25,782 nt of DNA. It comes from Acholeplasmatales bacterium DTU056. GTDB taxonomy: Bacteria; Bacillota_I; Bacilli_A; ML615J-28; CAG-698. Positions 1 to 8,382 of the stretch are shown here, piece by piece. The position numbers and the translations under genes were made by a program. The notes under the pieces are model-generated. The model had not been told where the DNA came from and searched no databases. It was given only the letters and a program-made list of their open reading frames with translations. The stretch lies in the NCBI GenBank assembly GCA_001512985.1, contig LFRX01000055.1, forward strand, positions 24,780 to 50,561, read 5' to 3'. How positions within the stretch are numbered: position 1 is the first letter of the stretch; each line of letters begins with the position of its first letter.

Positions 1-516
1 AACTTCAAAGAAACTTTGTGAATGTAAACATACTGGGCAAACATTTGGAGCTTTTACTCCATAGTGAATGTGACCACAGTTGCGACATTCCCAAACAGTT
101 GGTTCGTCTTTTTCGAAGACTTTATTTTCTTGAACATTTTTAAGTAGTTTTAAGTATCTTTCTTCATGAACTTTTTCAACTTCTGCAACCATTTGGAATT
201 GTTTAGCTAATTTTTTAAATCCTTCCTCTTCCGCAACTCTTGCAAATTCTTTATACATTGTAGTCCATTCGTAGTTTTCGCCCTCTGCGGCTTTAAGTAA
301 GTTTTCAGGAGTGGATCCTAATTCTTCTAAAGCTTGGAACCATAATTTAGCATGTTCTTTTTCATTATGTGATGTTTCTTCGAAGAATGCGGCGATTTGC
401 TCATAACCTTCTTTACGTGCAATACTTGCAAATAACTCATATTTTACACGGGCTTGACTTTCCCCCGCATACGCTGTCCATAAATTTTTTTCAGTTTTTG
501 TTCCTTTTAAACTCAT
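1..516 (-). CDS. rbr: Rubrerythrin, 3' end cut by the window edge
   Basis: Rubrerythrin reduces hydrogen peroxide in the cytoplasm of anaerobes, taking electrons through a rubredoxin-like centre to a diiron site. I translated 172 codons from the ATG at 516-514; the frame is open to base 1, so probably only a few C-terminal residues are missing. The N-terminal ferritin-like domain shows GESQAR with E19, EKEH (E52/H55), further acidic residues near 79-83, and EKVH (E114/H117), the expected diiron ligands. The C-terminal rubredoxin-like domain has CRNC (144/147) and CPVC (160/163) for one iron. An AAGGAG-type ribosome site lies just upstream. It follows addA by about 95 bases and has its own promoter, so it is probably a separate unit. 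Family assignment is secure; peroxide reductase activity is family knowledge. Confidence 0.95.
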   Translation of the reverse strand, partial: MSLKGTKTEKNLWTAYAGESQARVKYELFASIARKEGYEQIAAFFEETSHNEKEHAKLWFQALEELGSTPENLLKAAEGENYEWTTMYKEFARVAEEEGFKKLAKQFQMVAEVEKVHEERYLKLLKNVQENKVFEKDEPTVWECRNCGHIHYGVKAPNVCPVCLHSQSFFEV

Positions 517-563
517 TTTCTTCTCCTTCTTCTTTCTAATTTTTTTTACTCTTAGATTTTTTT

Positions 564-592
564 ATTATACCTCTAATTGCCAAAAAGTTCAA
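564..592 (-). promoter_or_regulatory. Promoter of rubrerythrin
   Basis: On the minus strand a TTGAAC -35 (592-587) is separated by exactly 17 bases from a perfect TATAAT -10 (569-564). The rubrerythrin start lies about 48 bases downstream. No terminator was found between the addA stop at 611 and this promoter, so some read-through from addA is possible. Confidence 0.75.
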
Positions 593-610
593 TAGTTAAT
601 CTAGTAACAT

Positions 611-3600
611 TTATAAAACTTTGTAAAATTCTTTTTTAAGGATTGAATATAAATAAGCACTAATTTTTTTAGTTGACACTTTTGTTAAATAATTCTTGTA
701 AGTCAACAATTGTTCATAATAATTAACATTTTCTAGGTTTAAAAGTTTGTAATCGATGATAATTAATTCATCTTTAGTTTCTATTATCAAGTCAATAATA
801 CCATGAACTTCTTGTTCATATTCATTATATTTAAATGGGTATTCATGATATGTATTAATGATGTTTAAATTTTTAATGAATGGATGTTGATAAAAACTCC
901 ATAAATATTCTTTAATGATATTGTTATCAATTAAATCCAGTTGTTCATCAAGTGGTTTAAAAATATCAATTATTTCTAAGTACTCATGAAACATATTACC
1001 TAAAGCAATATTTTGTTGTTGTTCAACCGACATTAATTTAGGATGGTGTTTTGTGGCAGTGGTTGTTTGAAGTGGTTGTTTAACTAGGCTTACGTTACGA
1101 TATGTAATTGGTTTATTAATCAATGGAATATTTTCAAAAGTACTTGATTTCATAATAACATAATCAGGAGTAATGTTTAAGTTGTTAAGATTTACTTGTT
1201 TTGAGAAATTATCTAAAACATAATTAATACTATTTACAATATCTCTAAAACTATTGTAATTAATTCGATCGACAAATGGAACAACTTTCCCATATTCCAT
1301 ATTCAATTCTTGATAATTTGGCATCACCAAAATAATTTGTTCTTTAGCTCTAGTTAAAGCAACATAAAATAATCTTAGACGCTCGCTTATTTCATCGACT
1401 AAATAGCGATGTTTTAAAATTTCTTTATAGAAGGTATCAGTAATTCCTTCTTTAAAAATTGAACTAACTATTCCTAAATTGGCATCAAAAATAAAGCGTT
1501 CATTTAAATCTTGAAAATTAAATTTAGTACTTAAATCGGGAAAATAACAAATTGGAAACTCTAAACCTTTTGATTTATGAATTGACATCATATTAACAAC
1601 ATTGGCATCAACTTGTGTTTCGCGTAAAAATTCAATATCTGTTCCTTGATCAATAATCCATTCAAAATAGTCACTTAATTTTTCTAAATTATATCCTATT
1701 TTAGATAATTCAATAGTTTTTTCATAGAAAAAATTTAACTTATCTTCTAATAAATCTACGTTACCAATTAATACTAATTTTTCATAAATATTAAACTCTT
1801 GATAAATTTTATCAATTAACTCAAACAACGGTATTTGATTGCTTAAGTTAGCTAGATTTTGCAATATATTAAATATCTCAGGTAATTCCTGCTTTAAATT
1901 TGTATAAATATCTCCGCTAATAACTTTCGTAATAATTTTATCTTCGACTCGATAAACAAAGGAACGTAAAATACTCATTAAGCTTAGTTTAAAACTATCA
2001 TCAAATTGTTTCGTATAGAAACTATTTATACATATTAAGATATTTTTAATTATATATATTTCATCACTTAAAACAAATGGATCTTCTTTGTGAATAGCTA
2101 GCGGTATTTGTAAATATTGAAAAATACGTTTATACACATCAAAGTGGGTTTTTGTAGAGGTTAGGATGGCAAAATCGCTATAGCGACAAGGACGTATGCC
2201 ATCTTTATCAACAACTTGATAATTACAATCAATTTTTTGTTTTATGTCATTAGCAATAATAAATGCTTCTACTTCATATTCTTTATAATCATCTTTAACT
2301 AAATCATAATCATATGTTAAAAGTGTCATCTCGTACGAAGGATTTACTTGATAATCTAAGTATTTTATATTGCCAAACTGCAATTCTTGTCGCTTGTCAT
2401 AATTAATACTACCTAAGTCTTCAGTCATTATTTTTGAAAAAATTAAATTCACTCCAGTAATTACTTCTTTTCGTGAACGGAAATTTTTTGAAAGATCTAT
2501 TACTATTCCCCCATCATTTTGTAAGAAACGTAAGTATTTTTCTTTAAATAAATTGGGATTAGCATTTCGAAAGCGGTAAATCGATTGTTTGATATCTCCT
2601 ACCATATAAACATTGTTATTACTAATCAGTGAAATAAATTCTTCTTGAATATCACTAGTGTCTTGATATTCGTCAATTAATATTTCATGAGTATTTAACT
2701 TTATATACTCACGCAAATCATCATTTTCTTTTAATAATTTAATCCCTAATTTCGCAATATCCATAAATTCATACAAATGATTTTGATGTTTAAATTGATT
2801 ATATCGCGTCATAAATTTTTTTATAATATCAATTAATAACATACAAATAGGTTTAGTTTGAAGAATTTCATCAAGCATTTGCTCTTCAGAATCATATTTT
2901 AATAATCTGCTTAATGTTTCTAAGTCTTTTTTAATTAAATCTTTTTCTTTCTTCAAAATATTTTTTTCTTCAGAATCACCATTAGATGGTGTGCGAGGAA
3001 TGCTTCGTTTAAGATTTTGACATTGTATATAATCATAAAAAGAGGTTGCTGAAAATAATGGTGACAAAGAGTTTTTTAATTCTTCAAGATGATTACATAG
3101 TACATCATCTGAAATAGTCGCAGCAAGTTTTTCTAATCGCAACTTAATTTTATCTTTATATGCTTTGAATAAATCTAGATATTCTTTTATTCTTTCTTTA
3201 ATAAATTCCTCATTAAAAAATCTTTGTGAAAATGTCTCTAAATATCCATCAACATCAATAACTAGTTGCAATTTACTGCACATTGATAAAATATATTTTT
3301 TAATTTCTTGGTCATCTTTTAAAGCATAAGTTGATAAGAAGTTAATAAATTCTTGGGTTGGATTTTGATAATATTCCTCAAATATTTGATCTAAAATTTC
3401 GATTTGAGTTTTTTCTAAAATAACCTTATCTCCAATTGTTATATGTTTAGGTAAATTTAATTTATAATGATATTTGCGAACTAACGATAAACTAAATGCA
3501 TCAAAAGTTTGAATACTGGCTTGATCGATATAAGCAAATTCTTCCTCAAGAGGATATCCTTCTTTAATTGCTTTTGCTAATTCATTACGAATTCGTGATT

Positions 3601-3814
3601 TCATTTCATTAGCTGCTGCTTTTGTAAAGGTTAATACGATTAATGAGGATAATTTTACTCCACTTTTTAATTTTTGAATAATTCGTTCAGTTAAAACGGC
3701 TGTTTTACCACTACCAGCTCCAGCACTGACTAAAATATTTGTTCCAGTAGCATAAATAGCAAACCACTGTTCATCAGTCCACCTAGCATTAATTGGTTTT
3801 ATCGGTATTTTCAT
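611..3814 (-). CDS. addA: AddA: ATP-dependent helicase/nuclease subunit A
   Basis: AddA is the UvrD-like helicase and nuclease subunit of the AddAB enzyme, which resects double-strand breaks for RecA-dependent repair. Visible motifs in order: Walker A AGAGSGKT (about residues 31-38), LIDEYQDTSD (Walker B), VGDIKQSIYRFR, SIHKSKGLEFP, FYVALTRAKEQ, then a C-terminal RecB-type nuclease with FHEYLE, GIIDL and IDYK followed by YYEQLLTYK. The frame opens three codons earlier at 3823, but there the ribosome site AAGGG would abut the start; from the ATG at 3814 it sits about 9 bases away and matches the family N-terminus (KIPIKP..WTDEQW). At about 1067 residues it is shorter than the roughly 1230 of Bacillus AddA. 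It overlaps the end of addB by 26 bases, consistent with coupled expression. All key helicase and nuclease residues appear intact. Confidence 0.95.
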   Translation of the reverse strand: MKIPIKPINARWTDEQWFAIYATGTNILVSAGAGSGKTAVLTERIIQKLKSGVKLSSLIVLTFTKAAANEMKSRIRNELAKAIKEGYPLEEEFAYIDQASIQTFDAFSLSLVRKYHYKLNLPKHITIGDKVILEKTQIEILDQIFEEYYQNPTQEFINFLSTYALKDDQEIKKYILSMCSKLQLVIDVDGYLETFSQRFFNEEFIKERIKEYLDLFKAYKDKIKLRLEKLAATISDDVLCNHLEELKNSLSPLFSATSFYDYIQCQNLKRSIPRTPSNGDSEEKNILKKEKDLIKKDLETLSRLLKYDSEEQMLDEILQTKPICMLLIDIIKKFMTRYNQFKHQNHLYEFMDIAKLGIKLLKENDDLREYIKLNTHEILIDEYQDTSDIQEEFISLISNNNVYMVGDIKQSIYRFRNANPNLFKEKYLRFLQNDGGIVIDLSKNFRSRKEVITGVNLIFSKIMTEDLGSINYDKRQELQFGNIKYLDYQVNPSYEMTLLTYDYDLVKDDYKEYEVEAFIIANDIKQKIDCNYQVVDKDGIRPCRYSDFAILTSTKTHFDVYKRIFQYLQIPLAIHKEDPFVLSDEIYIIKNILICINSFYTKQFDDSFKLSLMSILRSFVYRVEDKIITKVISGDIYTNLKQELPEIFNILQNLANLSNQIPLFELIDKIYQEFNIYEKLVLIGNVDLLEDKLNFFYEKTIELSKIGYNLEKLSDYFEWIIDQGTDIEFLRETQVDANVVNMMSIHKSKGLEFPICYFPDLSTKFNFQDLNERFIFDANLGIVSSIFKEGITDTFYKEILKHRYLVDEISERLRLFYVALTRAKEQIILVMPNYQELNMEYGKVVPFVDRINYNSFRDIVNSINYVLDNFSKQVNLNNLNITPDYVIMKSSTFENIPLINKPITYRNVSLVKQPLQTTTATKHHPKLMSVEQQQNIALGNMFHEYLEIIDIFKPLDEQLDLIDNNIIKEYLWSFYQHPFIKNLNIINTYHEYPFKYNEYEQEVHGIIDLIIETKDELIIIDYKLLNLENVNYYEQLLTYKNYLTKVSTKKISAYLYSILKKEFYKVL

Positions 3815-6293
3815 GCTTCTCATCCCTTGATCGTAAAAAACTTAAATCATTACTAATTTCGATGCGAACATAATCTTGTTCTTTTCTAAAGCAAACATCG
3901 TAGTATGGACAATACATACAACTATTAACTTTTGAACCTTTTTTTGGATTAATTGGAAACTTTCCAGCACGAACTTCTTTTAGACATTCGTTAATTTTAT
4001 TTTCAACTAATTTCATTAATGCATCAAACTCTTCATTACTTATTACATCATCTAAAGAACGCTTTGCTAATGTTCCGTCATTTTTTATTTCAATGCCCTT
4101 TAAAAATGAGTTGTTACTTCCAACATATCTATCGATTTTTGATAAAACTTCGATACTATTAATTGAATATCCATTCCAAGTTAAATATTTTTCAAGTAAT
4201 TCTTGATATAATGAATTATTTTGAGCCCGCAGTGGATTTGATGGTAAAATTGATTGTAAGTACGCCCCCGCAAACCCATATTTTCTTTCTTCTTGATTAT
4301 TTAGTAAATAAAAATAAATCAAAGTTTGCAAATCTAACCCATGGATTGCTTTATTATAGTCAAATTCATTATTGCCAGTTTTATAATCTAAAACTATGGC
4401 ATAACGATTATTTTGATCTTCATAAGTTAAAATTTTATCTATTTTACCAACTAAGATTGGTTTATATACTTTATCATCTAATGAAACTATGAAACTTTCT
4501 TCAACTGAACGAACCTTGAAAAAGGTTTGCTCATATTGCTTTTTCAAAATTGGATAAATTTGTTCTAAATAATTTCCATAAATTTTAATAAATACTTGAT
4601 CTTTAGCATCCAATGAAACATTATGTCGATTACAATATTCATTAACGATAGCAAAATAATCTTTTTGAAAATCGCTTGTTTCAATCGATAGTAATTTTTC
4701 TAAAGCATAATGAAATAAAGTTCCAATCATCAAAGACCGTTTGTTAGTTTGCTTAGTTAATTTTAACACTCGCTCTAACATAAATCTAAATTGGCAATTA
4801 TAGAAAGTGTTAATACTAGTATATGATAATACAAATTCATTTTCTAAATATGACTGTAAAGTTTTTAAATCAATTTCAGAAAAAACATTAGTATATGAAT
4901 TATATTGTGATATTTGATCCTGATGGTTAAATAATAATTGTGATAATTCAGATGATATTTCGTCATACATAAAATATTTATCAAGTAACTTACTCAAATA
5001 AAAGAAATGTCGCTTCTTAGAAAAAGATTCTTCTTTAATATATGTATACTTAGATTCTTTAACTTGATAATAAGTTGATAAAGTGTCAATAAAACTCGAT
5101 TTAGTTAATTTTCCTTCGTTTGAATATTGTGGATAGGAAAGATAAAGGGATTTTGATGAAGCAATTTTTGTTAAAGCTTTGTTTCTAATAATTTCGTTTA
5201 TTATTCTTGAAGTCGGTAAGTTTAATTCTTGTTTTTCATCATCAAAAAGAAAGTCTTCATCTTTAACAACAGGTGGAAAAACATCTTGATTGAAACCTAA
5301 AATAAAGACATAATCATTTTCAAAAATATTCTCATTAAAAATATTTGTCATAGTTAACGCATTTTTATAGTGAAATATAGGTAATGTATATTCTTGATTA
5401 AACTCAAATTGTAAAATTGGCAAAATATCACAAACTTGTCCATTAAAAAATAAATAACGGTTAATTATATTAACAATTTTTTGATAAATAACTGTGCTTA
5501 CATCATCAGTAAATTTTTGTTGTAATAATAACAAACCTTCTTCAATAACATTTGTAAATTTTAAATTGAATTTTTCCTCTAAATAATGCAAAAACTCCTT
5601 AGTTATTGTAAATTCATTTAACTTAGTTGGTATTGGGAAATCACAATCGATGTTATAAAACTTGGCAATGTTTTTGATTAGAATTTTATAGTTATTGTTT
5701 AATGTATGAACTTTAATATTTTCTACTTTAACATTTTGTGCAAGCAACTTACTTACTTCTTCACAAAAAGCTTCAACTTCTTCTTTAGGGTTATTAAAAC
5801 TATAGATAGTTAAATCTTTTTGATATGGAGATTCTAGAGTAAAATTTTTAATATTTTCTTTTGGAAATACGGTTTGATATATTTTATAGAAACCATCATT
5901 GATATATGGATAGTCTATTAAACATATTTTATGACTTTTATAAAAAGTTTCAAATAATGGATTTTTAATAAGATATTGTTTGTATTTTCGCTTTAGATTA
6001 ACTAATGTGTGTAATTTCGGACTTTGATATTCCTTTTCATCAATAAACAATAAATTATCTAAAATTACTTTTGCAATATCTACTTGATATCCTTCTTCTA
6101 ATACTAACTTCACTAATACTTCATCACTAAAACGACCAAGTATCTCTTCGACAACCTGATCGACTGTTTTAAAGTAATAACTTAATAATAGATTATGTTC
6201 GCGTTGATAATTCATTAATAATTCAAAGGTATGGTTACTTCCAATGACAATGCTTTTAGGATTTTCTTGTAAAAAAGTAATTAATTCTTTCAT
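3789..6293 (-). CDS. addB: AddB: ATP-dependent nuclease subunit B (short, no Walker A)
   Basis: AddB partners AddA, supplying the second nuclease and Chi recognition. The C-terminal nuclease domain is clear: GTLFHYALEKLL, VGKIDKIL, VLDYKTG and LDLQTLIYFYLL. Four cysteines fit the AddB iron-sulfur staple: one in FYNCQFRF and three in CMYCPYYDVC, with the C-x2-C-x5-C spacing of Bacillus AddB. The protein is 834 residues against about 1160 in Bacillus. The N-terminus begins where the family normally continues past its Walker A loop, and no GxxGxGKT is present, so this subunit probably cannot bind ATP. A strong GGAGG site precedes the ATG at 6293, which argues against a missed upstream start. It lies 25 bases downstream of the LTA-synthase terminator, and no separate promoter was recognised. 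Confidence 0.9.
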   Translation of the reverse strand: MKELITFLQENPKSIVIGSNHTFELLMNYQREHNLLLSYYFKTVDQVVEEILGRFSDEVLVKLVLEEGYQVDIAKVILDNLLFIDEKEYQSPKLHTLVNLKRKYKQYLIKNPLFETFYKSHKICLIDYPYINDGFYKIYQTVFPKENIKNFTLESPYQKDLTIYSFNNPKEEVEAFCEEVSKLLAQNVKVENIKVHTLNNNYKILIKNIAKFYNIDCDFPIPTKLNEFTITKEFLHYLEEKFNLKFTNVIEEGLLLLQQKFTDDVSTVIYQKIVNIINRYLFFNGQVCDILPILQFEFNQEYTLPIFHYKNALTMTNIFNENIFENDYVFILGFNQDVFPPVVKDEDFLFDDEKQELNLPTSRIINEIIRNKALTKIASSKSLYLSYPQYSNEGKLTKSSFIDTLSTYYQVKESKYTYIKEESFSKKRHFFYLSKLLDKYFMYDEISSELSQLLFNHQDQISQYNSYTNVFSEIDLKTLQSYLENEFVLSYTSINTFYNCQFRFMLERVLKLTKQTNKRSLMIGTLFHYALEKLLSIETSDFQKDYFAIVNEYCNRHNVSLDAKDQVFIKIYGNYLEQIYPILKKQYEQTFFKVRSVEESFIVSLDDKVYKPILVGKIDKILTYEDQNNRYAIVLDYKTGNNEFDYNKAIHGLDLQTLIYFYLLNNQEERKYGFAGAYLQSILPSNPLRAQNNSLYQELLEKYLTWNGYSINSIEVLSKIDRYVGSNNSFLKGIEIKNDGTLAKRSLDDVISNEEFDALMKLVENKINECLKEVRAGKFPINPKKGSKVNSCMYCPYYDVCFRKEQDYVRIEISNDLSFLRSRDEKHENTDKTN

Positions 6294-6310
6294 TAGTCCT
6301 CCAAATTATT

Positions 6311-6353
6311 TAGATAAAAGAGCCTTCAAAATGTAATTATTCTAAAGGCTCTT
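6311..6353 (-). terminator. Intrinsic terminator overlapping the end of the LTA-synthase-like gene
   Basis: A perfect 9-bp inverted repeat (6318-6326 and 6345-6353, AAGAGCCTT/AAGGCTCTT) is followed in the minus-strand transcript by UUUUAUCUA. The stop codon of the upstream gene (6339-6337) lies inside the 18-base loop, so a terminating ribosome would cover the hairpin. The U tract is modest, so termination may be partial; addB starts about 25 bases beyond. Confidence 0.7.
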
Positions 6354-8280
6354 GATGATTTACATTAAATGGTGCATATGATAAATTGTCTTTAAAGAAG
6401 TCTAGATAGAAGAAAGAATGGAATTTTTCAATTTCTTCAATGACTTTTACTTGATATTGATAGATATAATCTTCAATGTCTTCAACATTATCATCAATAT
6501 AAACTAAGTCCTTATCAAGTAAGACAATATCTTCACCAATCCAACGATTGTAACCAACAATATTTAATTTTTTCTCATACTCGCCAGTTTCATCTAAAAA
6601 GACACTTTGACCATAATAAAATTCCTTATAATATTTTACTCCAAATAAATCTAGTAAAGTAGGGGTAATGTCATAATGTGATGTTAATAAATCAATAGTT
6701 TGACCTTCTAATTGGTTGTAATAAATGGCATAAGGAACTTTGTCGTGTTCGTGTTCATAACCTTCTTGGGAAATTGGACTGTAATGAGATAGTTCATCAA
6801 AACTTGAATAATTTTTATGATCAGCAAACAATACAATCACTGTATCATCAAGAAGATTATTATTTCGTAAATGATCAAACATAATCCCTAGGCCCTTATC
6901 AAGATCCATTAAACCGGCAAGAATATTTTTAAACTGAATTTCACGATTTGCAAATCTTCCATCAGTTTCAATTATATCATAATATCCTTGATCAACAAAA
7001 CTTTGTCTTATATCATCATGATCGCCATGGGCAGTGACTGAAATAATAAAACTAAAGAATGGACGGTCTAAATCAGTTGGCGCATATAAATGTTTCATTT
7101 GCGCAAACATTTCTGAATCAAGTGGCCATTCGCTTGGATAATTTGATAAGTTCATATCTTCATTAGCGTAGTAATATTCAAATCCCAAAGCTTTATGCAT
7201 ATTTTTTCGATTAAAGAACCGCCCAGTAAATCCGTGGAAAGAATTTACTTTATAACCTTTGGCTTTTAATACACTTGGTAATGAGTTTGAGAATGTATTG
7301 TGGTCATAAGTATACATATAATTGTCATTATTAAAATACATCATTGAAGTCAATGCTTTAAATTCCGCATCATACGTATAATCTAGTTTAGCACTAGTAT
7401 ACATATTGGTAAAACGAAAACTATTGTCACCATACAAAATATTATATAAGTTTGGAGTTAGTTTTTCATCTACCGCATAATCTTCACATGTTTCACATAA
7501 AATTAATATTAAGTTTTTATTCTCAAACAAACCATGTTTATTACTTTGCATTGGCGTTCTTGTCGTAATACTATCAACAATATCTTGATATTTACCTTTT
7601 TCTAATGGACGCGCAATAAGTTGATATGTATTATAAACAAAATCTCGTGTACGATAAGTATGTAACCCAAAAGTTTGTACAAAAGTTCGTTTATCTTGAG
7701 GGGCATCATAAATTCGTTCGTCAATATTAGTATTAACGAAAATTGTAGATAAGCCGTTTAGTGTGATAACATATGCGAAGATAGCAATTGCTAGTAATAA
7801 ACGTTCACGCCCCATAAATTTTGGTCGTTCTCCGCCATTGAAGACTAGGAAATATAATCCATAGACTACTAATCCTAATAAGGAAAAGGTAATAATCCAA
7901 TAGTAGAAAGGGAATGCGGCGAAGATATTATAATTTCCCATACTACGAACGACCATTACAAAGCCATTAAATATATCCATAAACATAGCAATTGAGAATA
8001 GGTCTTTCTTATAAAAATATAAACACGTATCCGCAATAAACAACCCCACTGCAAACGCTAAAAAGACCATATAACTTATAAAGCGACGTTTTTTTGATCT
8101 AAATAATAACAGTAAGGTTACAACAATAATATTTCCTATTTGGCTTAAAAATAAATATTTAAAAATCTTTAAACCAAAGCGAATTCTAAATGAAATTTCA
8201 AAGAATACCACTAGTACAATTAGGAGTAAAAACTCTAACCAGTAGTGGTATTTAATTATAGTATTTTTTAATTGTTTCAT
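6337..8280 (-). CDS. LTA synthase family membrane sulfatase-fold protein
   Basis: Members are polytopic membrane enzymes whose extracellular alkaline-phosphatase-fold domain transfers glycerol phosphate from phosphatidylglycerol to make lipoteichoic acid or related polymers. Five hydrophobic segments are visible at about residues 18-37, 42-63, 70-92, 122-150 and 163-186, followed by the catalytic domain. It retains the metal and nucleophile pattern of LtaS: CETCED (Glu near 266), TYDAEF with the nucleophilic Thr near 305, FHGFTGRFFNR, a His in VTAHGDH near 421, and FADH (Asp/His near 490). The frame extends to a GTG at 8289, but the ATG at 8280 is better spaced from AGAAGTGAG (numbering above is from the GTG; subtract three). 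It has its own promoter and terminator. Whether the product is true type I LTA or another phosphoglycerol decoration cannot be told from sequence. Confidence 0.85.
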   Translation of the reverse strand: MKQLKNTIIKYHYWLEFLLLIVLVVFFEISFRIRFGLKIFKYLFLSQIGNIIVVTLLLLFRSKKRRFISYMVFLAFAVGLFIADTCLYFYKKDLFSIAMFMDIFNGFVMVVRSMGNYNIFAAFPFYYWIITFSLLGLVVYGLYFLVFNGGERPKFMGRERLLLAIAIFAYVITLNGLSTIFVNTNIDERIYDAPQDKRTFVQTFGLHTYRTRDFVYNTYQLIARPLEKGKYQDIVDSITTRTPMQSNKHGLFENKNLILILCETCEDYAVDEKLTPNLYNILYGDNSFRFTNMYTSAKLDYTYDAEFKALTSMMYFNNDNYMYTYDHNTFSNSLPSVLKAKGYKVNSFHGFTGRFFNRKNMHKALGFEYYYANEDMNLSNYPSEWPLDSEMFAQMKHLYAPTDLDRPFFSFIISVTAHGDHDDIRQSFVDQGYYDIIETDGRFANREIQFKNILAGLMDLDKGLGIMFDHLRNNNLLDDTVIVLFADHKNYSSFDELSHYSPISQEGYEHEHDKVPYAIYYNQLEGQTIDLLTSHYDITPTLLDLFGVKYYKEFYYGQSVFLDETGEYEKKLNIVGYNRWIGEDIVLLDKDLVYIDDNVEDIEDYIYQYQVKVIEEIEKFHSFFYLDFFKDNLSYAPFNVNHQEPLE

Positions 8281-8317
8281 ACTTCTCACTTCTTTGTCAG
8301 TAATTAATTTACATTAA

Positions 8318-8346
8318 ATTATAGCACATTTTTTTTAAAATGAAAA
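8318..8346 (-). promoter_or_regulatory. Promoter of the LTA-synthase-like gene
   Basis: A TTTTCA -35 (8346-8341), a 17-base spacer and an extended -10 TGC-TATAAT (TATAAT at 8323-8318) on the minus strand. The gene starts about 38 bases downstream. Confidence 0.8.
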
Positions 8347-8382
8347 TATAATTTTTTTTCTTTTGTTTAATTAAATATTATC

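Noticed and set aside
4163..4492. Plus-strand open frame of 109 codons
   Set aside because: Lies wholly within addB on the other strand, has AT-rich low-complexity composition and no ribosome site; shadow frame.
611..8289. Similar N-terminal MRSMK in the open frames of addA and the LTA-synthase-like gene
   Set aside because: An artefact of ribosome-site sequence (GATGAGAAG / GTGAGAAG) translated before the true ATG, not a shared peptide.
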